The position numbers and the translations under genes are program-made. From the NCBI RefSeq assembly GCF_024298865.1, contig NZ_CP101161.1:2067227-2131226 (forward strand): a DNA stretch of 64,000 bases. Reading direction: 5' to 3'. Shown one piece after another: positions 1 through 7,709 of the stretch. A model generated the notes under the pieces. The model had not been told where the DNA came from, ran no database searches, and worked only from the letters and a program-made list of their open reading frames with translations. Source of the stretch: Halorarius halobius (lineage in GTDB: Archaea; Halobacteriota; Halobacteria; Halobacteriales; Haloarculaceae). Numbering within the stretch: position 1 is the first letter of the stretch; the number at the start of each line of letters is the position of its first letter.

Positions 1-124
1 CTCGTAGCTCCGGTCACTGCTCCCCCGTGTTTCTTCCCGACGCCACCGACGAGCCGCGGCAGTCGACCCGATGGCTGGGACGGCGACCGCTGGCTTCTAT
101 GCCCCGCCCCGAATACGCCGGCGC

Positions 125-457
125 ATGTCGACGCAACTGGCGTGGCTGTTGCTCTTCGTCGCCGGACTGTTCGAGGCCGCGTGGGCCATCGGGCTGGAGT
201 ACTCGGCGGGGTTGACCCGGCTCCGACCCACGGTGGCGACGGTACTGGCGCTCGCGGTCAGCATGGTCCTGCTGGCGAAGGCGGTCCAGGAGCTCCCGGT
301 CGGGACCGCCTACGCCGTCTGGACGGGTATCGGCGCGTCGCTGACCGCCCTCCTCGGCATCTACCTGTTCGACGAGCCGGCGACGCTGCTGCGGCTGGCG
401 TTCATCGGCGTCATCGTGGTGGGCATCGCGGGGCTCCAGATGGTCTCCGCGAGCTGA
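125..457 (+). CDS. SMR-family exporter, Gdx/SugE subtype
   Basis: A 110-residue integral membrane protein with four hydrophobic helices, the normal size for small multidrug resistance (SMR) transporters. The membrane-embedded Glu17 in the first helix matches the proton/substrate-coupling glutamate of the family. The signature PVGTAYAVWTGIGA at residues 58-71 is the one seen in the SugE/Gdx branch, whose studied bacterial members export guanidinium and some quaternary ammonium ions as antiparallel dimers. An upstream in-frame ATG at 71 would add 18 polar residues; the ATG at 125 gives the standard SMR N-terminus and is preferred. No guanidine riboswitch-like structure was recognised upstream. 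Family assignment is firm; the actual substrate is inferred. Confidence 0.88.
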   Translation: MSTQLAWLLLFVAGLFEAAWAIGLEYSAGLTRLRPTVATVLALAVSMVLLAKAVQELPVGTAYAVWTGIGASLTALLGIYLFDEPATLLRLAFIGVIVVGIAGLQMVSAS

Positions 458-635
458 AACGCCTCGCGGGTGGCCCGTCGTCGTGGCCCGTCGCCCGGAC
501 GACGCCGGCTCGTGACCGTCGCCCGACGCGTTCGAGTGGCGGTCGGGTCGGACGGCGACGCACCGCCGGTTCCCGGTGGTGGTCCGGGCGGCCCCCGGGC
601 GCGCAGTTGAAATACTCGCCGTGCGTACAGATAAC
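458..635. other. intergenic region, 178 bp, with promoter for the next gene
   Basis: No convincing coding signal was seen; open frames here are GC-rich shadows. A TATA-like stretch (TTGAAATACT, about 607-616) lies roughly 25 bases before the ATG at 636, the spacing expected for a leaderless haloarchaeal transcript. Confidence 0.5.
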
Positions 636-938
636 ATGACTCACTCCTACGACGACGCCGCCTACTACCTCGACCGGGCGGGCGGCCGGCTGGCCGCTGG
701 CGACACGACGGCGGCCGTCGAGTCGGTCGCGGCCGCCGCCGCGGCGGTTCGGGGAGCCCCGCCCCGCGGACTGGCCCGGGAGGCGAACGGCTACGCACGT
801 GGGGCCGTGGCCGCGATGCGCCAGCGGCCGCCCGACGTGGAGCGGGCGGAGACGTATCTCGACGTCTGCGCCCGGACGGTCGAGGAGATGGCGGGCTACG
901 AGCGCGCCGAGCTGTTCGGCGCCCGGCCGGCTCAGTAG
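636..938 (+). CDS. small conserved-looking protein of unknown function
   Basis: Encodes 100 residues, not recognised as any family. It is soluble and helical in character, with alanine-rich segments (about residues 25-40) and paired Arg/Glu residues that would suit a helical bundle. The start at 636 follows a TATA-like element at the leaderless spacing; a longer frame from 576 would add 20 residues without codon character and is rejected. The gene is convergent with the TFB gene and the two ends overlap by 7 bases. No function can be assigned. Confidence 0.65.
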   Translation: MTHSYDDAAYYLDRAGGRLAAGDTTAAVESVAAAAAAVRGAPPRGLAREANGYARGAVAAMRQRPPDVERAETYLDVCARTVEEMAGYERAELFGARPAQ

Positions 939-1870
939 ATTATCTCGTCGTCGAGCGCGTCCATCTGCTCCTGGTAGCGGTTGCGGATGGTGACGACCGT
1001 CACGTCGGCCACCTCGCTCACCTCGCTCTGGGTGAGCTTCGGGCCGACGATACGCGACGCCGAGTAGATGGCCGCCGCGGCGTAGCCGGACGGCGACTTG
1101 CCCGAGTGGAGCCCCTGTTCGGTCGTCTCCGCGACGACCTCGACCGCCTTCTGCTGTATCTCGTCGCTCACGCTCAACTCGGAGGCGAGCTGTGGGATGT
1201 ACTGGCGGGGGTCGACGGGCTCCAGCGCCAGGTCGAGTTCCTGTGAGATGTAGCGGTACGTCCGCCCGATTTCGCGGCGGTCGACGCGCGAGACCTGCGT
1301 GAGGTCGTCCAGCGAGCGGGGGATACCCTCCTGGCGGCAGGCGGCGTGTAGCGACGCGGAGGCGACGCCCTCGATGGAGCGGCCGCGAATCAGGTCCGCA
1401 TCGAGGGCGCGCCGGTAGATGACCGATGCGACCTCCCGCACCGAGCGCGGCACGCCCATCGCGGAGGCCATGCGGTCGACCTCCGAGAGCGCGAACTGGA
1501 GGTTGCGCTCGCCGCTCTCCTGGGTGCGGATGCGCTCCTGCCACGTCCGGAGGCGGCGCATCCGGTTGCGCTTGTCCGTCGACAGCGACCGGCCCGACGC
1601 GTCCTGGTCCTTCCAGTCGATGTCGGTGGTGAGGCCCTTGTCGTGCATCGCCTGCGTCGTGGGCGCGCCGACGCGGGACTTCTCCTGTTTCTCCGTGTGG
1701 TTGAACGCGCGCCACTCCGGCCCGCGGTCGATGTTCTCCTCCTCGACGATGACGCCCGTCTCCTCGTCGATGAGTTCGCCGTTGTCGGTGCGAACGAGGT
1801 TCTCGGGGTCGATGTCGTCGGCTGTTTCGTCTACCGTACCGTCGTCCTGACGGCGTGAGAGGCGTGTCAT
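932..1870 (-). CDS. transcription initiation factor IIB (TFB) homologue lacking zinc-ribbon cysteines
   Basis: A 312-residue TFB. The conserved GPEWRAFN reader segment (residues 50-57) and two cyclin-fold repeats (about 110-205 and 215-305) are present, so it should bind the TBP-BRE promoter complex and recruit RNA polymerase. The N-terminal zinc ribbon is degenerate: where haloarchaeal TFBs carry CPEC...CxxC, this protein has Thr16, Asp19, Asp35 and Thr38 by ungapped alignment to the usual layout, and its only cysteine lies in the first cyclin repeat. The start was set at MTRLSRRQ, as in other TFBs; an in-frame GTG at 1975 is possible but gives an atypical N-terminus. Haloarchaea carry several TFBs with distinct promoter sets; which one this is cannot be told. 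Confidence 0.9.
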   Translation of the reverse strand: MTRLSRRQDDGTVDETADDIDPENLVRTDNGELIDEETGVIVEEENIDRGPEWRAFNHTEKQEKSRVGAPTTQAMHDKGLTTDIDWKDQDASGRSLSTDKRNRMRRLRTWQERIRTQESGERNLQFALSEVDRMASAMGVPRSVREVASVIYRRALDADLIRGRSIEGVASASLHAACRQEGIPRSLDDLTQVSRVDRREIGRTYRYISQELDLALEPVDPRQYIPQLASELSVSDEIQQKAVEVVAETTEQGLHSGKSPSGYAAAAIYSASRIVGPKLTQSEVSEVADVTVVTIRNRYQEQMDALDDEIIY

Positions 1871-2029
1871 GTGTTCCGGTCGAGGGACTGCGTGTATCTT
1901 CCGGGGTAACAGCGGCGCGTGGCCGGGAATCCGGACGTACACACGGCTAACGCTGTTGACACACGCCGAGGGCACGGAGCGTGCGTCGACCCTGACTGTC
2001 GATTGCTCTTGTACGTGTGAGCGAGAGCC

Positions 2030-2036
2030 TTTATAG
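2030..2036 (-). promoter_or_regulatory. TATA-like element, probable tfb promoter
   Basis: Read on the minus strand this is CTATAAA, one of the best TATA matches in the region. If used it would start transcription near 2004 and leave a leader of roughly 130 bases before the tfb ATG, unusual in a genome where most genes look leaderless. A weaker element near 1890-1898 could serve a shorter transcript. Confidence 0.45.
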
Positions 2037-2080
2037 CCTTTTGCTCCTGTCCGACGTTATCTGAATAGAAGGCGGGCTAC

Positions 2081-2100
2081 CACCGGCTATCACCGGCTAT
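2081..2100. repeat. tandem direct repeat of CACCGGCTAT
   Basis: Two perfect adjacent copies of a 10-base unit lie 14 bases upstream of the TATA-like element (TATTTAC, 2117-2123) of the metalloprotease-like gene, in the upstream activator/BRE zone. They could be an activator site for that gene or for the divergent tfb gene. This is inference from position only. Confidence 0.4.
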
Positions 2101-2116
2101 TCTTGCCACACTGAGC

Positions 2117-2123
2117 TATTTAC
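2117..2123 (+). promoter_or_regulatory. TATA-like element for the gene at 2147
   Basis: TATTTAC sits about 27 bases before the ATG at 2147, the spacing of a leaderless haloarchaeal promoter. Confidence 0.5.
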
Positions 2124-2146
2124 GTGTCAGATACCTATCGAAGGCC

Positions 2147-3136
2147 ATGACAGCGGCCGGTCCCCCGGGCGCGCGACCGCTCGACGAGCTGGTCGGGGGG
2201 GTCGCGCGTCGGCTGAAGGTGTGGACCGCGTTCGCGTTCGCGGTCGGCATCCGCCTCGGTGGGCCGCTCGTCCTCGCGGTGTTCCTCGTCGGCGCGACGG
2301 TCGGAACGGGCATCGCGCCCGTCGACCGGACGGCCAAGGCGGTCACCGCCCAGATGACCGGCGAGGAGCTCGCGCCGGCCGTCGGCAACGCCTCGCTGGT
2401 CGACAGCGACGGCGACGGCCTGGGTGACCGCCAGGAGCGCCGCCTCGGCACCGACCCGAACGACCCCGACACCGACGGCGACGGCCTGCGCGACGGCTGG
2501 GAGGTGGCCGGCGAGGCGCCCGGCGGCGCGGCGCTACCCGACAGCGACCCGTTGCGGGCGGACCTGTACGTCCAGGTGCTCGTCGCCGAGGACATCCAGT
2601 CGCTGTCGGCCCGCGAACGGACCGGCCTCCGACGTGCGTGGTCGTCGATGCCCGTCTCGAACCCCGACGGCACCACCGGCGTCGCGCTCCACTACGTCTC
2701 GCCTCACGCGAAACGTCTCGACCGGCGCGTGACGCTCGACGACCGGCGCCCGGCGACGGTCGACCGGCTCCGCGAGCGGTTCTACCGTCCCGAGTACGTC
2801 GGCGCGTACGGCTGTCTCGCCCACCAGGTGGTGCTTGTGCACGTCGACAACGAGAGCTTCGTCGGCGTCGGGTCGACCCCCGGCTACCAGGTGTTCGCTG
2901 ACGGCACACTCACCCGCGACTACGCCACGCCGTACACCGTCCGGGTCCGGACGGTCGTCCACGAACTGCTCCACAACGTCGTCGTCGGCTCCGCACGCGG
3001 CATCGACGGGGCCGGGCATACGGACGGCGGCTGGCTCTCGCACGGCCCGTTCCGCGAGAATCAGTATCTCTCCGCGTCGGCGGAGCGCGCCATCGAGCGC
3101 GAGGGGTTCGCCACCGCCGGCACCGCGGGCTGTTGA
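2147..3136 (+). CDS. membrane-anchored putative zinc metalloprotease with TSP3-type calcium repeats
   Basis: A 329-residue protein. A hydrophobic segment at about residues 27-55 should anchor it with the rest outside the cell. Residues 86-120 hold two thrombospondin type 3-like calcium repeats (DSDGDGLGD and DTDGDGLRD). The C-terminal part carries HELLHNVV at 272-279, an HExxH zinc-protease motif; His291 or His299 downstream could be a third ligand. There is no classical Sec signal and no close known family was recognised, so peptidase activity is inferred from the motif alone. It stands between divergent tfb and the Trk operon, with no obvious functional link to either. Confidence 0.65.
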   Translation: MTAAGPPGARPLDELVGGVARRLKVWTAFAFAVGIRLGGPLVLAVFLVGATVGTGIAPVDRTAKAVTAQMTGEELAPAVGNASLVDSDGDGLGDRQERRLGTDPNDPDTDGDGLRDGWEVAGEAPGGAALPDSDPLRADLYVQVLVAEDIQSLSARERTGLRRAWSSMPVSNPDGTTGVALHYVSPHAKRLDRRVTLDDRRPATVDRLRERFYRPEYVGAYGCLAHQVVLVHVDNESFVGVGSTPGYQVFADGTLTRDYATPYTVRVRTVVHELLHNVVVGSARGIDGAGHTDGGWLSHGPFRENQYLSASAERAIEREGFATAGTAGC

Positions 3137-3191
3137 TAGTAACCGACTTACGCCCCCCGACCGATGGACGGGGCATGACCGGGTGGTCGCC

Positions 3192-4523
3192 GTGCGCGTG
3201 ATAGTCGTCGGCGCGGGCGAAGTCGGTTCCAGCATCGCCGAGAGCCTCTCGGGCGACCACGAGGTGGTCGTCGTCGACATCGACCCCGACCGCGTCGAGT
3301 CGCTCACCTACTCGCACGACGTGCTCGCCATCGAGGGGGACGGAAGCGAGATAGAGACGCTGGAGGAGGCCGGCATCGACGAGGCCGACATGCTCATCGC
3401 CAGCACCGACGACGACGAGACGAACATCGTCACCTGCGGCACCGCCACCGTGTTCCCGGACGTGTTCACCATCGCTCGGGTGAAACGGCCCCAGTTCCTC
3501 CGGACGTGGGAGCGGGGCGACCGCACGTTCGGCGTCGACTTCATGGTGTGTACGGACCTGCTGACCGCCCAGAACATCGTCGGCGTCATCGGCCTGCCGA
3601 CGGCCCGCGACGTCGACACGTTCGCGGACGGCGTCGTCCAGATGGCCGAGTTCGAGTTGCCCGCCGAGAGCCCCGTCGTCGGCCAGACGGTCCAGGAGGC
3701 CGACCGGTTCGACTCGCTGACGTTCGCGGCCATCGTCCGCGAGGACGGCATCGTCATCCCGCGTGGGGACACGGTGCTGGAAGCGGGCGACGACGTCGTG
3801 GTCATCGGGAGCCCCGACAGCACCCGGCAGTTCAGCGCCGAAATCGCCCCCCAGCAGACCGGCCCCCGGGACATCGTCATCGTCGGCGGGAGCGAGGTCG
3901 GCTACCAGGTCGCCCGCCTGCTCGAGACCCGGGAGTTCTCGCCGCGACTCATCGAGCGCGACCCCGAGCGGGCCCGCTGGCTGGCCGAACGCCTGCCCGC
4001 GACGACGGTGATGCAGAGCGACGCCACCGACCAGGAGTTCCTCGAACGCGAGAACGTCGGCGAGGCGGACGTGCTCATCGCCGCCCTCGAGAACGACCAG
4101 CAGAACCTGCTTGCGGGGTTGCTCGCCCAGCGGCTCGGCACCGACCGGGTCGTCGCCGTCGTCGACACCGTCGAGTTCGCCGACCTGTTCGAGGCGGTCG
4201 GCATCGACGTGGCCGTCTCCCCCCGCGAGGGGACCGCCGAGGAGATAACCCGGTTCACGCGCGGCCGCCGCGCCGAGAACGTCGCCGTCATCGAGGGGGA
4301 CCGCGCGGAGGTGCTGGAACTGGAGGTCGGCTCCGGCGGGGAAGCCGTCGGCCGCACCATCGCCGACCTCGCCGCCGACCTCCCGGAGGGCGTCGTGTTC
4401 GGCGCCATCACCCGCAACGGGACGCTCGTCCCGCCGCGTGGCGACACCGTCGTCCGCGACGGCGACCACGTCGTCGTGTTCGCGGACGCGGAGGCCGTCG
4501 AGGCCGTCACCGAGACGTTATGA
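3192..4523 (+). CDS. trkA: Trk potassium uptake system, NAD-binding regulatory protein TrkA
   Basis: A 443-residue cytoplasmic protein with the duplicated architecture of full-length TrkA: Rossmann RCK-N with GAGEVG at residues 7-12, a TrkA-C domain around 135-215, a second RCK-N (IVIVGGSEVGYQVA) starting near 217, and a second TrkA-C at the end. It binds NAD(H)/nucleotides and gates the TrkH channel. The start is taken as GTG at 3192 because it gives the family N-terminus MRVIVVGAGEVG; an ATG slightly upstream is out of frame. Its stop overlaps the trkH start (ATGA at 4520-4523), so the pair is translationally coupled. Confidence 0.9.
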   Translation: MRVIVVGAGEVGSSIAESLSGDHEVVVVDIDPDRVESLTYSHDVLAIEGDGSEIETLEEAGIDEADMLIASTDDDETNIVTCGTATVFPDVFTIARVKRPQFLRTWERGDRTFGVDFMVCTDLLTAQNIVGVIGLPTARDVDTFADGVVQMAEFELPAESPVVGQTVQEADRFDSLTFAAIVREDGIVIPRGDTVLEAGDDVVVIGSPDSTRQFSAEIAPQQTGPRDIVIVGGSEVGYQVARLLETREFSPRLIERDPERARWLAERLPATTVMQSDATDQEFLERENVGEADVLIAALENDQQNLLAGLLAQRLGTDRVVAVVDTVEFADLFEAVGIDVAVSPREGTAEEITRFTRGRRAENVAVIEGDRAEVLELEVGSGGEAVGRTIADLAADLPEGVVFGAITRNGTLVPPRGDTVVRDGDHVVVFADAEAVEAVTETL

Positions 4524-6004
4524 GGGTCGACTGGCGCACCAGCGCCAGCCTGACCGGTACCGTCCTCCGGGGGCTCGCCCTCGCGCTCGCCGCCTCCGCG
4601 GGCGTCGCGGTCCTGTACGCCGAATCGCCCGTCCCCTTCCTCGTGCCCGCCGCCGGCAGTCTGCTGGTCGGGTTCGCGCTCGAACGGCTCCCTCGCGACG
4701 ACCTGTACCCCCGCGAGGCGTTCCTGATGGTGGCGGCGACGTGGCTCTCCGTGGCCGCCGTCGGCGCCGTCCCCTTCCTGCTCGTTGGGACGGGCGTGTT
4801 CACCTCGCCGACGAACGCGCTGTTCGAGTCGATGTCCGGCATCACGACGACGGGCGCGACGGTCATCCGCGACTTCTCGGTCCACCCGCAGGGGTTGCTG
4901 TTCTGGCGGCAACTGCTCCAGTGGCTCGGCGGGCTCGGCATCCTCGTGCTCGCGGTCGGCCTGCTGTCGCAACTCTCCGTCGGGGGCGCTCGCCTGATGG
5001 AGACGGAGACCCAGACCCAGGACGTGACGAAGCTCGCGCCCCGCATCGAGTCGACGGCGCGCATCCTCGGCCGGCTGTACGCGGGGCTGACGGCCCTGCT
5101 GACCGTGATACTTCTCGTGCTCAACGGCCTCGGATTCGCGCCGAACATGGGGCCGTTCAACGCCGTCGCCCACGCGCTGACGACGGTGGCGACGGCCGGC
5201 TTCTCGCCCGAAGCCGAGAGCCTCGGCGCGTTCACCCCCGTCGTCCAGTACGTCGTCGCGGCGTTCATGGTCGTCGGCGCGACGAACTTCGTGTTGCTGT
5301 ACGCGCTCGTCCAGGGCGACGCCGACCGGCTCCGCGACAGCGAGGAGTTCCGCTTCTACCTCTGGATACTCGCGGCCGGGTCGGCGCTCGTCGCCGGCGT
5401 ACTGGCCGTCGACGGCACCTTTCCCGGCGTCGAGCCGACGGTGCGCCACGCCGTCTTTCAGGTCGTCTCCATCGTCACCACGACGGGGTACGCGTCGACG
5501 AACTTCGACCTGTGGTCGCCCGCCGCCAAGCACGCGCTGTTTCTCGGGATGTTCGTCGGCGGGATGGCCGGCTCGACCACCTGCTCCATCAAGACGGTGC
5601 GGTGGCTCATCGTGCTGAAGTCGTTCCGCCGGGAGCTGTTCGTGGAGCTGTCGCCCGAGGCCATCCGTCCGGTCCGTCTCGGGGACAGCGTCGTCGACGA
5701 GGATGCCGTGCGCGACGTCCACGCGTACGTCTTGCTGGGCATCGTCGCGTTCACGCTGTTGACGGTGTTCATCGTCGTCGACACCGCGCGGGCGTCGGTG
5801 GCGATAGGCGAGTTCGAGGCGATGGGCGCGGCGGCCTCGACGGTGCTCAACATCGGGCCGGCGTTCGGCCCCGCCGGGCCGTACGGGAGCTACGCCGTCT
5901 TCCCGCGGTCGAGTTTGCTGGCGATGACGGCGCTGATGTGGGTCGGCCGCATCGAGTTCATCCCCGTGTTGGTGCTTTTCACCCGACGGTTCTGGACCGG
6001 CTGA
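4520..6004 (+). CDS. trkH: TrkH-family potassium channel subunit (first copy)
   Basis: A 494-residue polytopic membrane protein of the TrkH/KtrB superfamily, partner of the overlapping trkA. Three selectivity-filter loops look canonical (SGITTTGAT, TTVATAGFS, TTTGYAS). The fourth loop reads AGSTTCSIK instead of the usual AGSTGGGIK, so two glycines are replaced by Thr-Cys; from memory this variant occurs in some haloarchaeal TrkH proteins. Its role is K+ uptake for salt-in osmoadaptation. The next gene is a paralogue with a more canonical fourth loop, so the two may form channels with different conductance or regulation. Confidence 0.88.
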   Translation: MRVDWRTSASLTGTVLRGLALALAASAGVAVLYAESPVPFLVPAAGSLLVGFALERLPRDDLYPREAFLMVAATWLSVAAVGAVPFLLVGTGVFTSPTNALFESMSGITTTGATVIRDFSVHPQGLLFWRQLLQWLGGLGILVLAVGLLSQLSVGGARLMETETQTQDVTKLAPRIESTARILGRLYAGLTALLTVILLVLNGLGFAPNMGPFNAVAHALTTVATAGFSPEAESLGAFTPVVQYVVAAFMVVGATNFVLLYALVQGDADRLRDSEEFRFYLWILAAGSALVAGVLAVDGTFPGVEPTVRHAVFQVVSIVTTTGYASTNFDLWSPAAKHALFLGMFVGGMAGSTTCSIKTVRWLIVLKSFRRELFVELSPEAIRPVRLGDSVVDEDAVRDVHAYVLLGIVAFTLLTVFIVVDTARASVAIGEFEAMGAAASTVLNIGPAFGPAGPYGSYAVFPRSSLLAMTALMWVGRIEFIPVLVLFTRRFWTG

Positions 6005-6025
6005 CGCGCGGAGAGCGGTGGATTG

Positions 6026-7645
6026 ATGCTCGGGACGCGAGTCCGGGCGGACGTGTCGCTGCTCTCCGCGAACGGCCGGGGGCTGGACCTCCGGGTCGAC
6101 TGGCGTGCGAGCGTTTCGCTGACCGGGCGCGTCATCAAGTACCTCGCGCTCGCGCTCGTGTTGCCGCTTCTCGTCGCGGTCATCTACGACGACGGCGTCG
6201 TCACGTTCGGCGTCGCCATCCTGCTGACGGTCGTGGTCGGCCTGCTCGCGGAGCGGCTCGACCCCGACCCCGACCTCGGTTCGCGGGAGGCGTTCCTGAT
6301 GGTCGCGCTGACGTGGCTCTCGGTGGCCGTCGTCGGCACCATCCCTTACCTGCTCGCGGGGATGGGCACCGAGAGCACGCTCGCCCACCCGGTGAACGCG
6401 CTGTTCGAGTCGATGTCGGGGTTCACCACCACGGGCGCGACGGTGATGGGGCAGATATCGCTCGAACGCCACTCCCACGCGCTGTTGTTGTGGCGACAGC
6501 TCACCCAGTGGCTCGGCGGGATGGGTATCGTCGTGCTCGCGGTGGCCATCCTGCCGGAGCTCTCGGTCGGTGGCGCCCAGTTGATGGACGCCGAGGCGCC
6601 GGGGCCGGGCATCGAGAAGCTCACCCCCCGCATCGCGGAGACCGCACGGACGCTGTGGCTCATCTACGCCGGCTTCACCGTCCTCCAGATGCTCCTGCTG
6701 TACGGGCTCCATCTCGCGGGGCTGGCGCCGAACATGGGGCTGTACAACGCCGTCGTCCACCCGTTCACGACGATGCCGACCGGCGGGTTCTCCCCCGAAG
6801 CCCGGTCCATCGAGGCGTTCTCGGCGGCGGTCCAGTGGGTCATCATCCCCTTCATGGTCGCGGCCGGCACCAACTTCGCGCTGTTCTGGCGACTGCTCAA
6901 CGGCGAGCGCCGGGTCGTCGTCCGTGACACGGAGTTTCGCGCGTACGCCGGCGCGCTCGGCGCGCTCTCGGCGGTCGTCGCGGGCGTGCTGTTCCTCGGC
7001 CCCGGCATCGTCCGCGAGGCGGGCGTCGGCGCGGAGTATCTCGCGGCGTACGTTGGCATCGAGGGGAGCCTCGAGCCGGCGCTTCGCCACGCTACGTTTC
7101 AGGTCGTCTCGATAATCACGACGACGGGGTACGCGTCGATGGACTTCAACGCCTGGTCGCCGGCGCTGAAGTACGTGCTGCTGTTCGGGATGTTCATCGG
7201 CGGCTCGGCCGGGTCGACGGGTGGTGCCATCAAAATCGTCCGCTGGGTGGTCATCCTGAAGTCGGTGCGCCGGGAGCTTTTCACCAGCGTCCACCCGGAG
7301 GCCGTCAGCCCGGTCCGGCTCGCCGGCCGCCCGCTCGACGAGCGGGCGATTCGGGGCATCTACGGGTTCACCCTGCTGTACCTGCTGTGTTTCGTTCTGG
7401 GGGTCGCGTTCGTGATGCTGGATGCGGCCCGCGTCGGCTACGCCATCTCGGCGTTCGAGGGGATGTCGGCGGTGGCGGCTACGCTCGGCAACGTCGGGCC
7501 GGGGTTCGGTGCGGTCGGTCCGATGAACTCGTATCTCGAGTTCCCCGCGTCGTCGAAACTGCTGATGGTGTTCCTGATGTGGATCGGCCGGCTGGAGATT
7601 TTCCCGGTGTTCGTGCTGTTGACGCGGGCGTTCTGGCGCTCCTGA
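6026..7645 (+). CDS. trkH: TrkH-family potassium channel subunit (second copy)
   Basis: A 539-residue TrkH paralogue 21 bases downstream of the first, clearly in the same operon. It has about 18 extra polar N-terminal residues before the shared VDWRxSxSLTG sequence, and the filter loops SGFTTTGAT, TTMPTGGFS, TTTGYAS and AGSTGGAIK, closer to the family consensus than those of its neighbour. ATG at 6026 is preferred to the TTG at 6023. A single TrkA encoded upstream probably serves both channel subunits. The gene ends immediately before a hairpin plus T-run. Confidence 0.88.
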   Translation: MLGTRVRADVSLLSANGRGLDLRVDWRASVSLTGRVIKYLALALVLPLLVAVIYDDGVVTFGVAILLTVVVGLLAERLDPDPDLGSREAFLMVALTWLSVAVVGTIPYLLAGMGTESTLAHPVNALFESMSGFTTTGATVMGQISLERHSHALLLWRQLTQWLGGMGIVVLAVAILPELSVGGAQLMDAEAPGPGIEKLTPRIAETARTLWLIYAGFTVLQMLLLYGLHLAGLAPNMGLYNAVVHPFTTMPTGGFSPEARSIEAFSAAVQWVIIPFMVAAGTNFALFWRLLNGERRVVVRDTEFRAYAGALGALSAVVAGVLFLGPGIVREAGVGAEYLAAYVGIEGSLEPALRHATFQVVSIITTTGYASMDFNAWSPALKYVLLFGMFIGGSAGSTGGAIKIVRWVVILKSVRRELFTSVHPEAVSPVRLAGRPLDERAIRGIYGFTLLYLLCFVLGVAFVMLDAARVGYAISAFEGMSAVAATLGNVGPGFGAVGPMNSYLEFPASSKLLMVFLMWIGRLEIFPVFVLLTRAFWRS

Positions 7646-7683
7646 TTCCGGGCGTTCGCCCGCGGAATCCGGTTAGGGTTTTT
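7644..7683 (+). terminator. hairpin plus T-run after the Trk operon
   Basis: An imperfect inverted repeat (GATTCCG at 7644-7650 against CGGAATC at 7663-7669, with an inner GGC/GCC pair) overlaps the trkH stop codon and is followed by a T-run at 7679-7683. This would be a plausible terminator, although the T-run also forms part of the pspA TATA element. Confidence 0.45.
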
Positions 7684-7708
7684 ACCTGTTCGCGTCCCAA
7701 GGGACGCG
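7679..7708 (+). promoter_or_regulatory. pspA promoter with palindromic operator at the transcription start
   Basis: TTTTTACC at 7679-7686 is placed correctly for a leaderless transcript starting at the ATG at 7710. Between them lies a perfect inverted repeat, CGCGTCCC-AA-GGGACGCG (7691-7708), ending one base before the start codon. A dyad spanning the expected transcription start is the usual position of a repressor site. No regulator is identified. Confidence 0.6.
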
Positions 7709-7709
7709 C

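Noticed and set aside
1..124. Guanidine riboswitch upstream of the Gdx-like SMR gene
   Set aside because: No guanidine-riboswitch motif pattern is visible in the 124 bases available, and these riboswitches are essentially bacterial.
411..1715. A 434-residue minus-strand open frame across the SMR 3' end, the small gene and tfb
   Set aside because: It is an out-of-frame shadow of tfb with Arg/Pro/Gly-rich composition and no family resemblance; high GC creates long spurious frames on the opposite strand.
3902..7294. A 1130-residue minus-strand open frame opposite trkA and both trkH genes
   Set aside because: Its composition (Arg, Asp, Gln, His repeats) mirrors the codon complement of the real membrane proteins; there is no start context or conserved domain.
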